From the NCBI GenBank assembly GCA_003151735.1, contig PLYI01000069.1:1-62461 (forward strand): DNA of 62,461 nt, written 5' to 3'. Shown here piece by piece: positions 8,819 to 17,561 of this stretch (positions are counted from its first letter, which is position 1; each line of letters begins with the position of its first letter). The notes beneath the pieces are model-generated. The model saw only the letters and a list, made by a program, of their open reading frames with translations. It had not been told where the DNA came from and did no database searches. The position numbers and the translations under genes were made by a program. This DNA comes from Candidatus Bathyarchaeota archaeon. GTDB lineage: Archaea > Thermoproteota > Bathyarchaeia > Bathyarchaeales > Bathycorpusculaceae.

Positions 8819-9142
8819 ATGGATCTTGACTTCTTTCAGTTCTGTGAACTTATAGATATTAAGCCTGAGGAGGGCAGCCAGTTAATCCACAGCATGAGCG
8901 AACCTTTCAGCGAGGAAGACGTTGAAGACAAAGTGATGCACAATTGGCTAGACCACTTCAAGATACAGTTCCACCAAGTGCACGCTTCGTGGCACAAGAG
9001 CAAGGAACAACTTGTCGAAATGGTCAAAGAAATCAATTCTGACCGTACTTTCGCTGTATATACTGAAAACCAGCAGCTGTTCAAGAAATACTGTAGCAAC
9101 GTGCGACCCATTAAGGAAGCCAAAGAGTACTTCCTGAATTAA
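8819..9142 (+). pseudogene. C-terminal fragment of the same metallo-beta-lactamase ribonuclease
   Basis: The frame is open from about 8792 and reads VINGGKLIMDLDFF, then IHSMSEPFSEED, HASWHKSKEQL and TENQQLFKKY. These match the beta-CASP and closing metallo-beta-lactamase motifs, where functional enzymes normally have HASGH and HTEN. Here Gly is replaced by Trp and the metal-ligand His by Tyr (VYTEN), which suggests loss of constraint after the deletion. ATG 8819 is an internal Met, not a real start. Confidence 0.7.
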
Positions 9143-9481
9143 AGCCAAACTCAACAAACGCGCATCACAAGTTATCGGCATCAACGTTGCGGAGTCGACT
9201 AATTGGGCATTGACCGTTTCACCACATTCTGTTTGGGTTCCAGCGTTCGAGGACGATGGATATTGATTTTTCGAAGGTCGAAGAAGCGCTATGACAAGTG
9301 GAAAAACAAGCTAATTGAAGGGTTTGATGGGACAGCAAGATTTTTAAAGTGTTCGAAGTCTCGAAGGAGACAATGCAACATGGTTGTCAAGGGAAGCTTG
9401 TGGAGAAAAACAAAGAGTACCAGTTGTAGAGTCGAGTAAGAGTTATTTACTTTAAAATCAAACTAGTTATTGCGGATTTTC
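9143..9481. other. Probable gene remnants, no intact frame
   Basis: Short coding-looking pieces occur in different plus frames: NVAESTNWALTVSPHSVWV... near 9185-9255, and DSKIFKVFEVSKETMQ... near 9330-9430 ending at a TAG. None has a start, and none is long enough to identify. They look like a second decayed gene following the deleted nuclease. The 9203-9439 open frame is basic and unconvincing. Confidence 0.3.
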
Positions 9482-9745
9482 ATGAGCGAAATTTACTACT
9501 ACAAAGGCTTACACAAAGTCAAAGTCGTAACAGAAACCGAAGGCTACTGGATTGTAGAAGCCTTAGAAGATTTTGAGGATTTCGCAGATGGCGAAAGAGC
9601 CACCGTTAAAGCAGGTGAACGACGCATCGTTCAAACAACCGAACTGCAAAAGAAAAAAAATCCTGCCCCCACAAGATTCCAGCGCACGGGTATGAGCGGC
9701 AACTTGAAAAAAGTAAAAAATGGTGCGGAAAACGAAAAAGTTTAG
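9482..9745 (+). CDS. Small conserved-looking hypothetical protein
   Basis: 87 residues from ATG 9482 (an in-frame upstream start at 9470 has no better site). The N-terminal 55 residues look like a compact beta-rich fold (YYYKGLHKVKVV, EGYWIVEALEDFEDF). A basic, disordered tail (KKKNPAPTRFQRTGMSG and KKVKNG) follows. I do not recognise the family. It converges with the CheB-CheR kinase gene, whose stop is 13 bases away. Confidence 0.55.
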   Translation: MSEIYYYKGLHKVKVVTETEGYWIVEALEDFEDFADGERATVKAGERRIVQTTELQKKKNPAPTRFQRTGMSGNLKKVKNGAENEKV

Positions 9746-9757
9746 ATTCGACTGCTA

Positions 9758-12700
9758 TTAAGCAGTGATGGGGAACTTGAGGATGAACTTTACGCCTTTT
9801 CCTTTCTCATTTTCAAAAGCTACGGTTCCACTCATGGCTTCAGTTAATTTCTTAACAACAGGTAAACCGAAGCCTTGACCTTTAGCCTTAGTAGTGAACA
9901 AGGGCGTGAAAACTTTAGCTTTAACTTCGTCAGGCATACCTTCCCCAGTATCCTCAACGCTGATTAACGCTTTATTGTCTTGGCATATGGCAGAAACAGT
10001 TAATTTGCCTCCCTTCGGCATAGCTTGAACTGCATTTGAAATCAGGTTAGTTAATATTCGTTTTAAGTATACGGCATCCAGGATAAGAATAGGAAAATCC
10101 TTCTCAATGTAAAAAGAAGATGCAATATTCTCAATGAGAGGAATAGATCCCAATACTTCTTTAACTATTTTTTCTACGTTAGTTTCTGACATTTGCGGAG
10201 TTGGTGCTCTTGCGACGTCTTGAAGGTCCGCCACTATCTTATTCATGTAAAATACCTGCTCCTCAATGAATGCAATGCTTTCCTGGAGGCTTTTCTTAGC
10301 GCTATCATCAGACAACTCGTCCACTTCCGACTTTGCCAAGTAAAGTTCACCAACAATTGATTGAAGCGGATTTCTAATGTCGTGGCCAACCATACCTGCA
10401 GTTTTCCCGATCATAACTAAACGTTCAGATTGGACTATCTTTTGTGCTTGCTCTTTAACTATCGTTTCCAAATCCTCAGTATGAAGCCTCCGATCAAATT
10501 CCCATTTCTTCATTTCAGTGATATTTGAAAAAGATAAGACAGCTCCAAAGATCTTTTTATCTCCAGTTACGTAGGGTCGAATACGCATTTGATACCAGCT
10601 ATTTTTGTTTTCAATTTCTTTTCTAACCGTATCTATATTGGTAATTGCCGTTTGGATTTGCTCTTCTAAATCGTCAACTTGAATTCTCAAGTGAAAATTA
10701 GTAATAGGGTGTTCAACATCGCTTGGTACAAGTCCAAGAAGTTCTTGTGCTGAAGCGGTAAACCGTTTTATTTTAAGGTCAGTGTCTACAATGATTACAG
10801 CCGTGTCAATGTTGTCCATGAGGTTAGCGAGGTCATCATTTAAATGAGAGAGAGTTTGATTTCTGTCTTTAAGTTCTTCATTTAACGTTGTTAATTCTTC
10901 ATTAGCTGACTGAAGCTCCTCTTTGGATGTTTCTAACTCTTCGTTTGTGCTCATTAACTCTTCATTGCTTGATTGGACTTCTTCGTTTGCAGAACTTAAT
11001 TCTTCAGTTGTCGCTTCCTGCTGTTCAATGACAGTTTGTAATGTTTGTTTTGTTGAGTCTAAATCTTTGATAAGCTCTCTTATCTGTTGGTCCCTAGTCA
11101 TATCTGATTCTTGGCGTGCATGTTTTGACGTTGTCTTTTGATCTTTCACTGTGCCCTTTTCGTTAAACAAAACGAGAAAGAAGAGCTCGTTATTTTTTGT
11201 GATATTAAACGGTTTAATGAGAACAGTAACTGTTTTTATCAGTCCACCCAGTTCGAAGCGCACTGTTTCATTGATTTCTTTTTTGGATTTTTTTGCTCTG
11301 TAGAGTGCGGTTTGAACAGTAGGTCTAAGTTCTTTTCGAACTAGTTTGATCACGTTGAAACTGGCCGTTCCAGGCTCAATTGAGACATATGGATTAACTT
11401 GCCCGCGGAAAGCAAGGATGTCTGAATTGCCGTTAATAAGTAGTGTTGCAGGAACATACTCGGCCATTAAGAGCTGGTCAACTGCCTCGTTTAATGAAGT
11501 TATGGCATCATTCTTTTGGGGAAAACTAAGAGGAGTTTTTGCCTTGGAAGATTCAATAGGAACCTGCAAAGTTAATTCTGCTGGCGGTTGACCACTTTTT
11601 TTCTTCAATATTGTTCCTCTTTTTGTTATTGAATCAAACAAGGTTGCAAATTTACCCACCGTTTCTGATCCGCCTAAAACCAAGTACCCGTTGGGTTTTA
11701 ATCCATAATTGAATGTGGATATTATTCTTTCTTGAAGCTTAGGTTCCATGTATATTAACAAATTGCGGCAGACAATCAAATCGATGTTCGAGAATGGAGG
11801 ATCCTCCGTGATGTCATGTTTTGTAAATACACACATATCTCGAATCTGCTTGATCACTTGGCAGTTCCCATTAAAGTTGGTGAAGAATCGTTTTATTCTG
11901 TTCTCGGAAACATTATTTTCTATGATATTAAGGTAGATTCCTTTCCGAGCTTTATCGATGTTCTTCTCGTTGACGTCGGAGCCAAAAATTTGGACAGGAA
12001 TATTAAATAGGTTTTTTTCTTCAAGAAATTCGGTAAGTGCAATAGCCATTGAGTAAACTTCTTCGCCTGTTGAGCAGCCTGGAATCCACAATCTTATGGA
12101 TTGGCCAGATTGTCTGTTTTTAACAAGTTCTGGAAAAACTTTTTCTTTTAGAACCAAAAATGTGCTAGGTTCTCTAAAGAAGGCTGTTACATTTATTAGT
12201 AAATCGTCAAACAATGCTTGTTGCTCTTCAGGGTGCATTCGTAAATACGCAAGGTATTGTTTCATATTTTCAATCTTGTTTAAGACAATGCGTCGACTAA
12301 TGCGCCGGTCGATTGTAGTTTTTTTGTAATTGGAAAAGTTAACGCCAAACGCAGCTTTAAGGATAGTAAATATTGTCTGTGGATCTTTTTCGTCTTCAAG
12401 TTGAGGTTTTGGTTCTTCCATTCTTTGGCGAGTAATCTCTGGGTGCTTGGCAATTCTGGATAGTTCTTCCGCTATCTGTTGTGGAGCGAGAACAAAATAC
12501 ACGGTTTCTGAGACTATAGCGCTTTTGGGCATGTCAGGGTACTGGGCTGATTTTGGGTCCTGAGCGAAAGTGATTCCGCCTTCGGCTTTTATGGCTTTTA
12601 ACCCTTCAGTTCCATCACTTCCTGTCCCTGAAAGGATAATGCCGATTGCCCGCGTTTTTCGTTCAACTGCTAAGGAATTTAGAAATTCATCGATTGGTTT

Positions 12701-12916
12701 GAAAGAACTCGTTTTAGGGCGAAGCTTGAGGCAGCCGTCCTCAATTGTCATCGCGGCGCCTGAAGGAATCACATAAACATTGTTTGGTTCAACTTGCATG
12801 CCATCTTCAACCTTGTTAACGGGCATTGTGGTTGAACGTGCAAGAATTTCAGGCAGCATACTTTCTTGATTTGGGGCAAGGTGCTGAACAATCACGAAAG
12901 CTAAGCCGGTGTCCAC
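9758..12916 (-). CDS. CheB-CheR-coiled coil-PAS-histidine kinase hybrid
   Basis: 1052 residues from the first conventional start (GTG 12916). It holds most of a CheB methylesterase (catalytic His in VQHLAP, Asp in LSGTGSDGTEG) and a CheR N-terminal domain and SAM-binding methyltransferase (WIPGCSTGEEVYSMAI). A long Glu/Leu coiled coil follows (about 620-690), then a PAS domain (about 700-800) and a histidine kinase (H-box GHDIRNPLQ near 845, HATPase EDTGEGMPDE, KGQGFGLPVV). Such hybrids act in chemotaxis-like or other signalling, combining receptor glutamate methylation/demethylation with phosphorelay. The CheB start (GIGASAGG, with the catalytic Ser) is encoded upstream in the same frame (see next entry). 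No other chemotaxis gene is nearby. Confidence 0.9.
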   Translation of the reverse strand: MDTGLAFVIVQHLAPNQESMLPEILARSTTMPVNKVEDGMQVEPNNVYVIPSGAAMTIEDGCLKLRPKTSSFKPIDEFLNSLAVERKTRAIGIILSGTGSDGTEGLKAIKAEGGITFAQDPKSAQYPDMPKSAIVSETVYFVLAPQQIAEELSRIAKHPEITRQRMEEPKPQLEDEKDPQTIFTILKAAFGVNFSNYKKTTIDRRISRRIVLNKIENMKQYLAYLRMHPEEQQALFDDLLINVTAFFREPSTFLVLKEKVFPELVKNRQSGQSIRLWIPGCSTGEEVYSMAIALTEFLEEKNLFNIPVQIFGSDVNEKNIDKARKGIYLNIIENNVSENRIKRFFTNFNGNCQVIKQIRDMCVFTKHDITEDPPFSNIDLIVCRNLLIYMEPKLQERIISTFNYGLKPNGYLVLGGSETVGKFATLFDSITKRGTILKKKSGQPPAELTLQVPIESSKAKTPLSFPQKNDAITSLNEAVDQLLMAEYVPATLLINGNSDILAFRGQVNPYVSIEPGTASFNVIKLVRKELRPTVQTALYRAKKSKKEINETVRFELGGLIKTVTVLIKPFNITKNNELFFLVLFNEKGTVKDQKTTSKHARQESDMTRDQQIRELIKDLDSTKQTLQTVIEQQEATTEELSSANEEVQSSNEELMSTNEELETSKEELQSANEELTTLNEELKDRNQTLSHLNDDLANLMDNIDTAVIIVDTDLKIKRFTASAQELLGLVPSDVEHPITNFHLRIQVDDLEEQIQTAITNIDTVRKEIENKNSWYQMRIRPYVTGDKKIFGAVLSFSNITEMKKWEFDRRLHTEDLETIVKEQAQKIVQSERLVMIGKTAGMVGHDIRNPLQSIVGELYLAKSEVDELSDDSAKKSLQESIAFIEEQVFYMNKIVADLQDVARAPTPQMSETNVEKIVKEVLGSIPLIENIASSFYIEKDFPILILDAVYLKRILTNLISNAVQAMPKGGKLTVSAICQDNKALISVEDTGEGMPDEVKAKVFTPLFTTKAKGQGFGLPVVKKLTEAMSGTVAFENEKGKGVKFILKFPITA

Positions 12917-13131
12917 TGGTAAATTTTGGAGCAGAATTTTGATGGCGTCAAGGCCACCAGCAGAAGCCCCGATACCAACAATAGGAAATGATGGGTTAAT
13001 CTTATTTTCCGAATTTTTTTTGGTTCTTTTGGGATTAACTTCGCTAAAAAAATGTCACCTTTCGAATATCTTACGTTCACTAAGTTTATAAATTTTTTCG
13101 CACCAAGTAGGGTGCCTTGGATTTTAAACAA
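12917..13131 (-). other. True N-terminus of the CheB-CheR kinase, start unclear
   Basis: The gene's frame stays open from 12917 to 13054 and encodes PIVGIGASAGGLDAIK, the missing first strand and nucleophile loop of CheB. No ATG, GTG or TTG occurs in it before a TGA at 13057-13055. A second frame (ATG 13131) enters through NVRYSKGDIF and would join the CheB frame if one base were added in the T run at about 13046-13053. A TATA-like TTTATAAA (near 13085) and an AAAGGTGA site (near 13060) lie just upstream. Either translation starts at a rare codon such as ATT, or the T run has lost a base. Confidence 0.6.
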
Positions 13132-13272
13132 AATTTTTTGGGAAAAAATAACAACAATTGTTAAAGTACCATACTATGAGGCCCCCCTTTAAACCATTGT
13201 TAATTTACTCGCGCATCTTCTTGCTGGCTTCATGGAAACTCAAGCAAGCTATCCTCTAAACTGAAAAAGAGG

Positions 13273-13304
13273 CATATTTGGAGCCTAATAGCCAATCTAT
13301 GCAA
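13273..13304 (+). repeat. Dispersed intergenic repeat, copy A
   Basis: Begins CATATTTGGAGCCTAATAG and is followed by an A/G-rich AGGAGAGGGAGG tract. It matches copies at 23808 and, inverted, at 28790-28883 and 17131. It lies between the CheB-CheR kinase and dnaJ promoters. Confidence 0.5.
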
Positions 13305-13379
13305 AAACAATAGGAGAGGGAGGCCCTATTGCCATTTTTCCAAGTCAAAAGCATGTTGGAAGTTTGGGGTTTGCTGGTT

Positions 13380-13456
13380 TGTTGGGAAATGGTATAAATT
13401 GCAGTCTTATGATTGTATCAAAGTTCAAAAAAACATTCCTTTAACGGTAAGGCGGC
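13380..13456 (+). promoter_or_regulatory. dnaJ upstream region with TATA-like box
   Basis: GGTATAAATTG at about 13390-13400 is a good archaeal TATA box. It would place the transcript start near 13420, about 35 bases ahead of the dnaJ ATG, leaving a short leader with GGTAAGGCGGC before the start. Confidence 0.4.
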
Positions 13457-14575
13457 ATGGCTGAAAAAAGAGATTACTACGAAGTTCTAGGGGTACAAAA
13501 GGGCGCATCTAAAGACGAAATTAAGGATGCTTACAGAAAACTCGCTATGCAGTTCCATCCTGACCGCAACAAGGACGTTGGCGCAGAAGAACGATTCAAA
13601 GAAATTTCTGAGGCATATGCAGTTCTGTCTGATGACCAGAAACGCCAAACATACGATAATCTTGGCCACCAGGGCTTTGATCAACGTTACACTTCTGAGG
13701 ACATTTTCCGGGGAGCAGACTTCGACTCAGTTTTCCGCGACATGGGCTTCGGAGACATTTTCCGCAGCATTTTTGGGGGCGGCGGAGGATTCGGCGGATT
13801 CGCAGAGGAACGCAACCGGGGACAAGACCTCGCCTACAATCTTGAAATAACTCTTGAAGAAGCCGCAAAGGGCACCGAGAAAGAAATCGAGATCCCAAGA
13901 ACCGAAAGATGCGAAGTCTGTGGCGGATCAGGTGCAAACCCAGGTACATCCGCCAAGATCTGTCCCAGATGCGGCGGCGCAGGCAAAATCCAGAATATGC
14001 GCAAAGCAGGCTTCGCAACGTATGTGCAAGTAAGTGTTTGTCCAACATGCAGGGGAAAAGGCAAGCTGATTGACTCGCCATGCAGCAACTGCCACGGTTC
14101 AGGGCTAGTTAGGAAGCGACGCAAAATCATGGTAAAAGTGCCCATGGGCATAGATGAAGGTATCCAGCTTCGTCTTCGGGGCGAAGGTGAAACGGTAGCT
14201 GACGGGGAACCAGGAGACCTATACGTCGTCGTTCATGTCAGGCAGAACCTGCAGTTCATGAGGGAGGGAGATGACCTCTGGCACGTAGCCATCATCACTT
14301 ATCCCCAAGCGGCACTGGGCGCAGAAATTGTTGTGCCAACTATTGATGGACCTACAACCATTAAAATCCATCCGGGAACCCAAGTGGGTGAAACCATAAC
14401 GTTGCGGGGCAAAGGTATGCCGAGGTTCCGCGGCTACGGCAGGGGCGATTTGCATGTTCGTATCGGCGTATCAGTCCCAGAAAAGCTTACTTCTGGGCAG
14501 AAGGCGCTTTTGGAGCAGCTGGCAAAAGAGTTCGGTACGGATGTGCAGTCGAAGAACCGCAAATTCCGCCTGTAA
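13457..14575 (+). CDS. dnaJ: Type I DnaJ (Hsp40) chaperone
   Basis: 372 residues with the full class I layout. The J domain (1-70) carries HPD in [10 protein letters not shown] Gly/Phe-rich linker (about 95-125) follows. Four CxxCxGxG zinc-finger repeats come next ([32 protein letters not shown]; about 150-215), then the C-terminal substrate-binding domains. DnaJ delivers unfolded clients to DnaK and stimulates its ATPase. In archaea the DnaK system is acquired from bacteria and is usually clustered as grpE-dnaK-dnaJ. Here dnaJ stands alone on the plus strand with its own TATA box, so its partners must lie elsewhere. Confidence 0.97.
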   Translation: MAEKRDYYEVLGVQKGASKDEIKDAYRKLAMQFHPDRNKDVGAEERFKEISEAYAVLSDDQKRQTYDNLGHQGFDQRYTSEDIFRGADFDSVFRDMGFGDIFRSIFGGGGGFGGFAEERNRGQDLAYNLEITLEEAAKGTEKEIEIPRTERCEVCGGSGANPGTSAKICPRCGGAGKIQNMRKAGFATYVQVSVCPTCRGKGKLIDSPCSNCHGSGLVRKRRKIMVKVPMGIDEGIQLRLRGEGETVADGEPGDLYVVVHVRQNLQFMREGDDLWHVAIITYPQAALGAEIVVPTIDGPTTIKIHPGTQVGETITLRGKGMPRFRGYGRGDLHVRIGVSVPEKLTSGQKALLEQLAKEFGTDVQSKNRKFRL

Positions 14576-14665
14576 AACGGGGACCCCACCGAGTTAGTGG
14601 TAACAAGAAATTTTTTAAGGCATAACGAAGATACTGAGTAACCAAAGTTTTAAGGAAGAAAAAAA

Positions 14666-15085
14666 ATGACATTTGACTTAGCAACAATACTGGTGCAGCT
14701 CATCGTAAACATCTTGGTTAACCTGATTTTTGTTGCGCCCTTCCTCTGGATTGCTGGCAGACTCTTAGCGGGCAAACAAAACGCCAAATTCACCGATGCC
14801 CTTTGGATAGTCATCATCGGCACAATATTCTTTTATTTCTTCAACCTGTTCTTCTCAGAATTCATCTCAGGATTCGCCGTCATCTTAGCCTACATCGCGA
14901 TGTTGATAATTTGGTTGGCGCTGGTAAAACATTTCTTTGATTGCGGATGGCTCAAAGCACTCGCAATAAGCATAATAGCCGTAATCATCGCTGTCGTCAT
15001 CCTATTCATAATATTCTTCATCTTGACATTGATAGGCAATGGAACAGGCTGGCTACCCATCAGCAACCCACTAAACAGCTTCTAA
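14666..15085 (+). CDS. Small integral membrane protein, four helices
   Basis: 139 residues, nearly all hydrophobic, with helices at about 8-32, 45-65, 70-90 and 95-125 and a short polar end (GTGWLPISNPLNSF). GGAAG precedes ATG 14666 at normal spacing. It follows dnaJ by 90 bases but has an A/T-rich upstream segment that may be its own promoter. I do not recognise a family. Confidence 0.65.
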   Translation: MTFDLATILVQLIVNILVNLIFVAPFLWIAGRLLAGKQNAKFTDALWIVIIGTIFFYFFNLFFSEFISGFAVILAYIAMLIIWLALVKHFFDCGWLKALAISIIAVIIAVVILFIIFFILTLIGNGTGWLPISNPLNSF

Positions 15086-15177
15086 ACCCCCCATTTTTTG
15101 TTTTTAATTTCAGCTGTTCTATTGGAAATGGAATTTAGCTTTTTTTCTACTTTTTTAGCCCTTTCTATGATAATGTG

Positions 15178-16107
15178 CTAGTTTTTCTCCATCGTTGAAA
15201 AAGGTTCAGGTTTTGCGGCGACTCTACGCCACAACACAACCAAGCCAACCGCCAAACAAGCAACAACCACAACCAACACCACCACAGCGGTCGGCTCCCA
15301 ATCTAAACCAAACAAAAAACCAGCCTGCGGCTGGGCGGGGGTAGCGGTTGGGCTATGCGAGGGCGAAGCGGACTCTGTCGGGGTTAGTGCGCCTGCATTT
15401 TCGCCAATGGTTACGGTTTGGGTGCTGCTCCAACCACTATCTACGTCATAAGCAACAGCTGGCTCAAAGAATCCTCCATAGGTAGGAGTAAAAGGATGCT
15501 GTATATACCAATCCTGCGAATTATGTCCCACAACTGCATCAACTTGAAAATCAAGTTCCCCACCACCAGGAATAGCCATTAAAAACGCAGAATAGTCTCC
15601 TGCTTGACCTTTTCCTCCTGAGTAGTACCTCTGAATATCATAGCCTGACGCCTGGTAAAGATCCGTTGCCACAACAGGAAAAGCAATGGTGGTGGTGTTG
15701 GAGTTTGATTGTGCTGGAGAATCAGGAGAAAGGTACTCTGCAAAAGAAAAAGTACCATCGCCGTTATAGGAGCTGGTTCTGTTTTGTAATGGATAAATTT
15801 CAGTCCAGTTTTCTGCGAAGTGGGGTTTGGTTCGAATGTTATAGTAAAGTTGGTTGTTTGAGTAGTCAAAGGGCTGGTTACTGATTGTTACTTCAATTGA
15901 GTTGTTGCTAACCTGCTGGGTTTCATTTAATCCAGTGTAAGAATTTGTGGTAATCACATTGTATGATGCATTCACAAACTTCACAGTGAATTCTGGCACC
16001 GACGGCTTAGGCACCGCAGCAAAAGCAGGGCCCGCCAACACAACGAGACCTGAAACCGCCAGCACCGCAATAACGATTAACGATGCAACCTTACCCAAGT
16101 TAGCCAT
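15178..16107 (-). CDS. Exported protein with C-terminal membrane anchor
   Basis: 309 residues: signal peptide (about 1-31, AGPAFAAV), an extracellular beta-rich region starting PSVPEFTVKFVNASY with many N-glycosylation-type Asn sites, a Ser/Thr/Pro linker (about 245-265, SPSHSPTATPAQP), a transmembrane helix (about 277-297) and a short cytoplasmic tail beginning RRVAAKPEP. It is a cell-surface protein of unknown binding role. The next minus-strand gene, 25 bases upstream (16132-16800), has the same layout, so the two may be co-transcribed. Confidence 0.8.
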   Translation of the reverse strand: MANLGKVASLIVIAVLAVSGLVVLAGPAFAAVPKPSVPEFTVKFVNASYNVITTNSYTGLNETQQVSNNSIEVTISNQPFDYSNNQLYYNIRTKPHFAENWTEIYPLQNRTSSYNGDGTFSFAEYLSPDSPAQSNSNTTTIAFPVVATDLYQASGYDIQRYYSGGKGQAGDYSAFLMAIPGGGELDFQVDAVVGHNSQDWYIQHPFTPTYGGFFEPAVAYDVDSGWSSTQTVTIGENAGALTPTESASPSHSPTATPAQPQAGFLFGLDWEPTAVVVLVVVVACLAVGLVVLWRRVAAKPEPFSTMEKN

Positions 16108-16131
16108 ACCTACACTTGAGCCAATTCACAA

Positions 16132-16800
16132 TTAAAGCCTTCTCGTAAAGGTTCCTTGACTAAACACAGTCAAAAAACCTTGACTACTCAAAGTCTTCAA
16201 CGCTTTTCTCTTTATCACCAACGCAATAACAAGCAGCAAAGCAACAACAACAAGTAAGGCGTAAAGACCCCAAGTTTCCACTTGGTTTAGCCCATTCATA
16301 GTTAGCTCTGCACCTGATTGGCTAGAGGTTGCTGTTAGGATGGGTGAGGGGGAAGTGGAAGACTCTGGAACTGTAGGCGATGGATTAGGGGACTGGGTAT
16401 CCGTGGGTGCATCATCATAGTTGCCAACTGTAAAATCAACAGTTTCATAAGCATACACTTCAAACCTTTCCAAACTGGGATTTGCTGGAACCCCCAAATA
16501 CTGCCACCCATAACAAACCGTGACATTATGAACCCCATCAGGCAACGCTGGCAAAACAACATTGGCTGAAGCAGTTGTCTTCCACCAGTACCAATCTGGT
16601 CCCCCTGTCTTATCCACTTCCATCGCAAAGCTGCGTACACTAGTTATGATTCCACCATCTAAACTATACCCAACATTGCCAAACTGCCCAAACATACCAA
16701 CCGCCACAGTTGTAAAAATCAAATGAATTTCACCTGAGTAATTACTCTGGTTTACAGGAGAAACAATTTCGATGTTATTCCCACTACACCTGCTGAGCAA
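16132..16800 (-). CDS. Surface protein with C-terminal anchor (signal peptide in another frame)
   Basis: About 215 residues of a secreted Ig-like domain start NNIEIVSPVNQSNYSG, a common opening of archaeal surface proteins. A Ser/Pro/Thr linker (about 140-165) and a membrane helix (YALLVVVALLLVIALVIKRK) follow. The apparent N-terminus MLSRC is not a signal. A real one is encoded just upstream in a different frame (next entry). The last 17 residues (SQGFLTVFSQGTFTRR) are encoded by GTCAAGG-containing repeats also seen in nearby intergenic DNA, so the end of the gene may have been altered. Confidence 0.65.
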   Translation of the reverse strand: MLSRCSGNNIEIVSPVNQSNYSGEIHLIFTTVAVGMFGQFGNVGYSLDGGIITSVRSFAMEVDKTGGPDWYWWKTTASANVVLPALPDGVHNVTVCYGWQYLGVPANPSLERFEVYAYETVDFTVGNYDDAPTDTQSPNPSPTVPESSTSPSPILTATSSQSGAELTMNGLNQVETWGLYALLVVVALLLVIALVIKRKALKTLSSQGFLTVFSQGTFTRRL

Positions 16801-16913
16801 ATTATGACAGGCCCTAAAGTGGGCACATTTGGCGGAGTTGGAGCCTGAGCTTCTGCAAACGATAAAGATAACAAAATGGATAGCATGATCGCAACTGTTA
16901 GTGTTTTCTTCAT
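16801..16913 (-). pseudogene. Signal peptide of the downstream surface protein, out of frame
   Basis: ATG 16913 begins MKKTLTVAIMLSILLSL followed by SFAEAQAP, a textbook signal peptide with a cleavage site, then TPPNVPTLGPV. Its frame does not join the Ig-like domain at 16800 and ends soon after. A one-base shift near 16790-16830 would fuse them into a protein of about 260 residues. Confidence 0.5.
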
Positions 16914-16998
16914 TTTAGCATCAAATAGTATAGCCTTTATCTCTTGTTAAAAGGAGTTTTTGTATAGGTTTCTGAACTAAACCCAATTTTTTTAGTCA

Positions 16999-17145
16999 AG
17001 GTTTCTGGACTAAGCCACTTGCACACCCACAATTAGCCTAGATACCAACATACTAATGACTCCAAAAAACGCCAATACAGCCTCCTTACCCCCTCTAAAG
17101 AAACAGCAAACACCCCCTTACAGGCTACAAATATGCGCCTATAAG
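16999..17145 (-). repeat. Dispersed intergenic repeat, copy D (both modules)
   Basis: On the minus strand this reads GCGCATATTTGTAGCCTG, then AGAGGGGGTAAGGAGG, then a TCATTAGTATGTTGG module, ending in CTAAGTCCAGAAACCTTGAC-like sequence. Module one resembles copies A-C and module two resembles B and E. It fills most of the 400-base gap between the surface proteins and the zinc-finger ORF. Nothing else is visible in the gap. Confidence 0.45.
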
Positions 17146-17323
17146 CCATACTCTTTAACTTAAGAAATTAAGAGAAAAGCGATTCAAAATATATAATTTT
17201 GCATTTAACAAGAAATGCTCAACCCGATTAGTTTTTGCCCTATCTCTTTCACTAAACTCCCTGCTGGTGAGGAATGTCTTTTTAACACTTGCTTTATATA
17301 ACGTTTAGTCCACAAAAACGGTT

Positions 17324-17506
17324 ATGATAGACTTAACACGTTCTTGTGATGCTTGCGGAGTGATGGTTGGCGGCGGCGTCAAGTATTGCCCAAAATGCAA
17401 AATCTACTTCTGCAGCCTATGCGCATACTAACTAATGCTTATCCAACGCAAAAGTCCAGTGGAATGCCCGATGTGTGGTGGCGAACTGATAATTCCAGAT
17501 TATTGA
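17324..17506 (+). pseudogene. Small double zinc-finger protein interrupted by in-frame TAA
   Basis: ATG 17324 follows GCTTTATATAACG (about 17291-17303), a TATA box at the distance expected of a leaderless gene. The frame encodes SCDACG, YCPKCKIYFCSLCAY, then TAA at 17429-17431, and continues without shift as LMLIQRKSPVECPMCGGELI to TGA 17504. Together the two halves make a sensible 60-residue protein with CxxC pairs for two to three zinc sites. Split, each half is incomplete. The stop could be a mutation (for example GAA to TAA), read-through, or an error. Alternatively two tiny proteins are made. Confidence 0.55.
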
Positions 17507-17561
17507 GGCTAAAAAAGTTGTTCAAACAAAAAAATGAAAAAAGAAAAAAAGAAAAGATTGT

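Noticed and set aside
13596-14081. 161-codon minus-strand frame opposite dnaJ
   Set aside because: Arg/Leu/Cys-rich translation mirrors dnaJ codon bias; dnaJ motifs on the plus strand are unambiguous.
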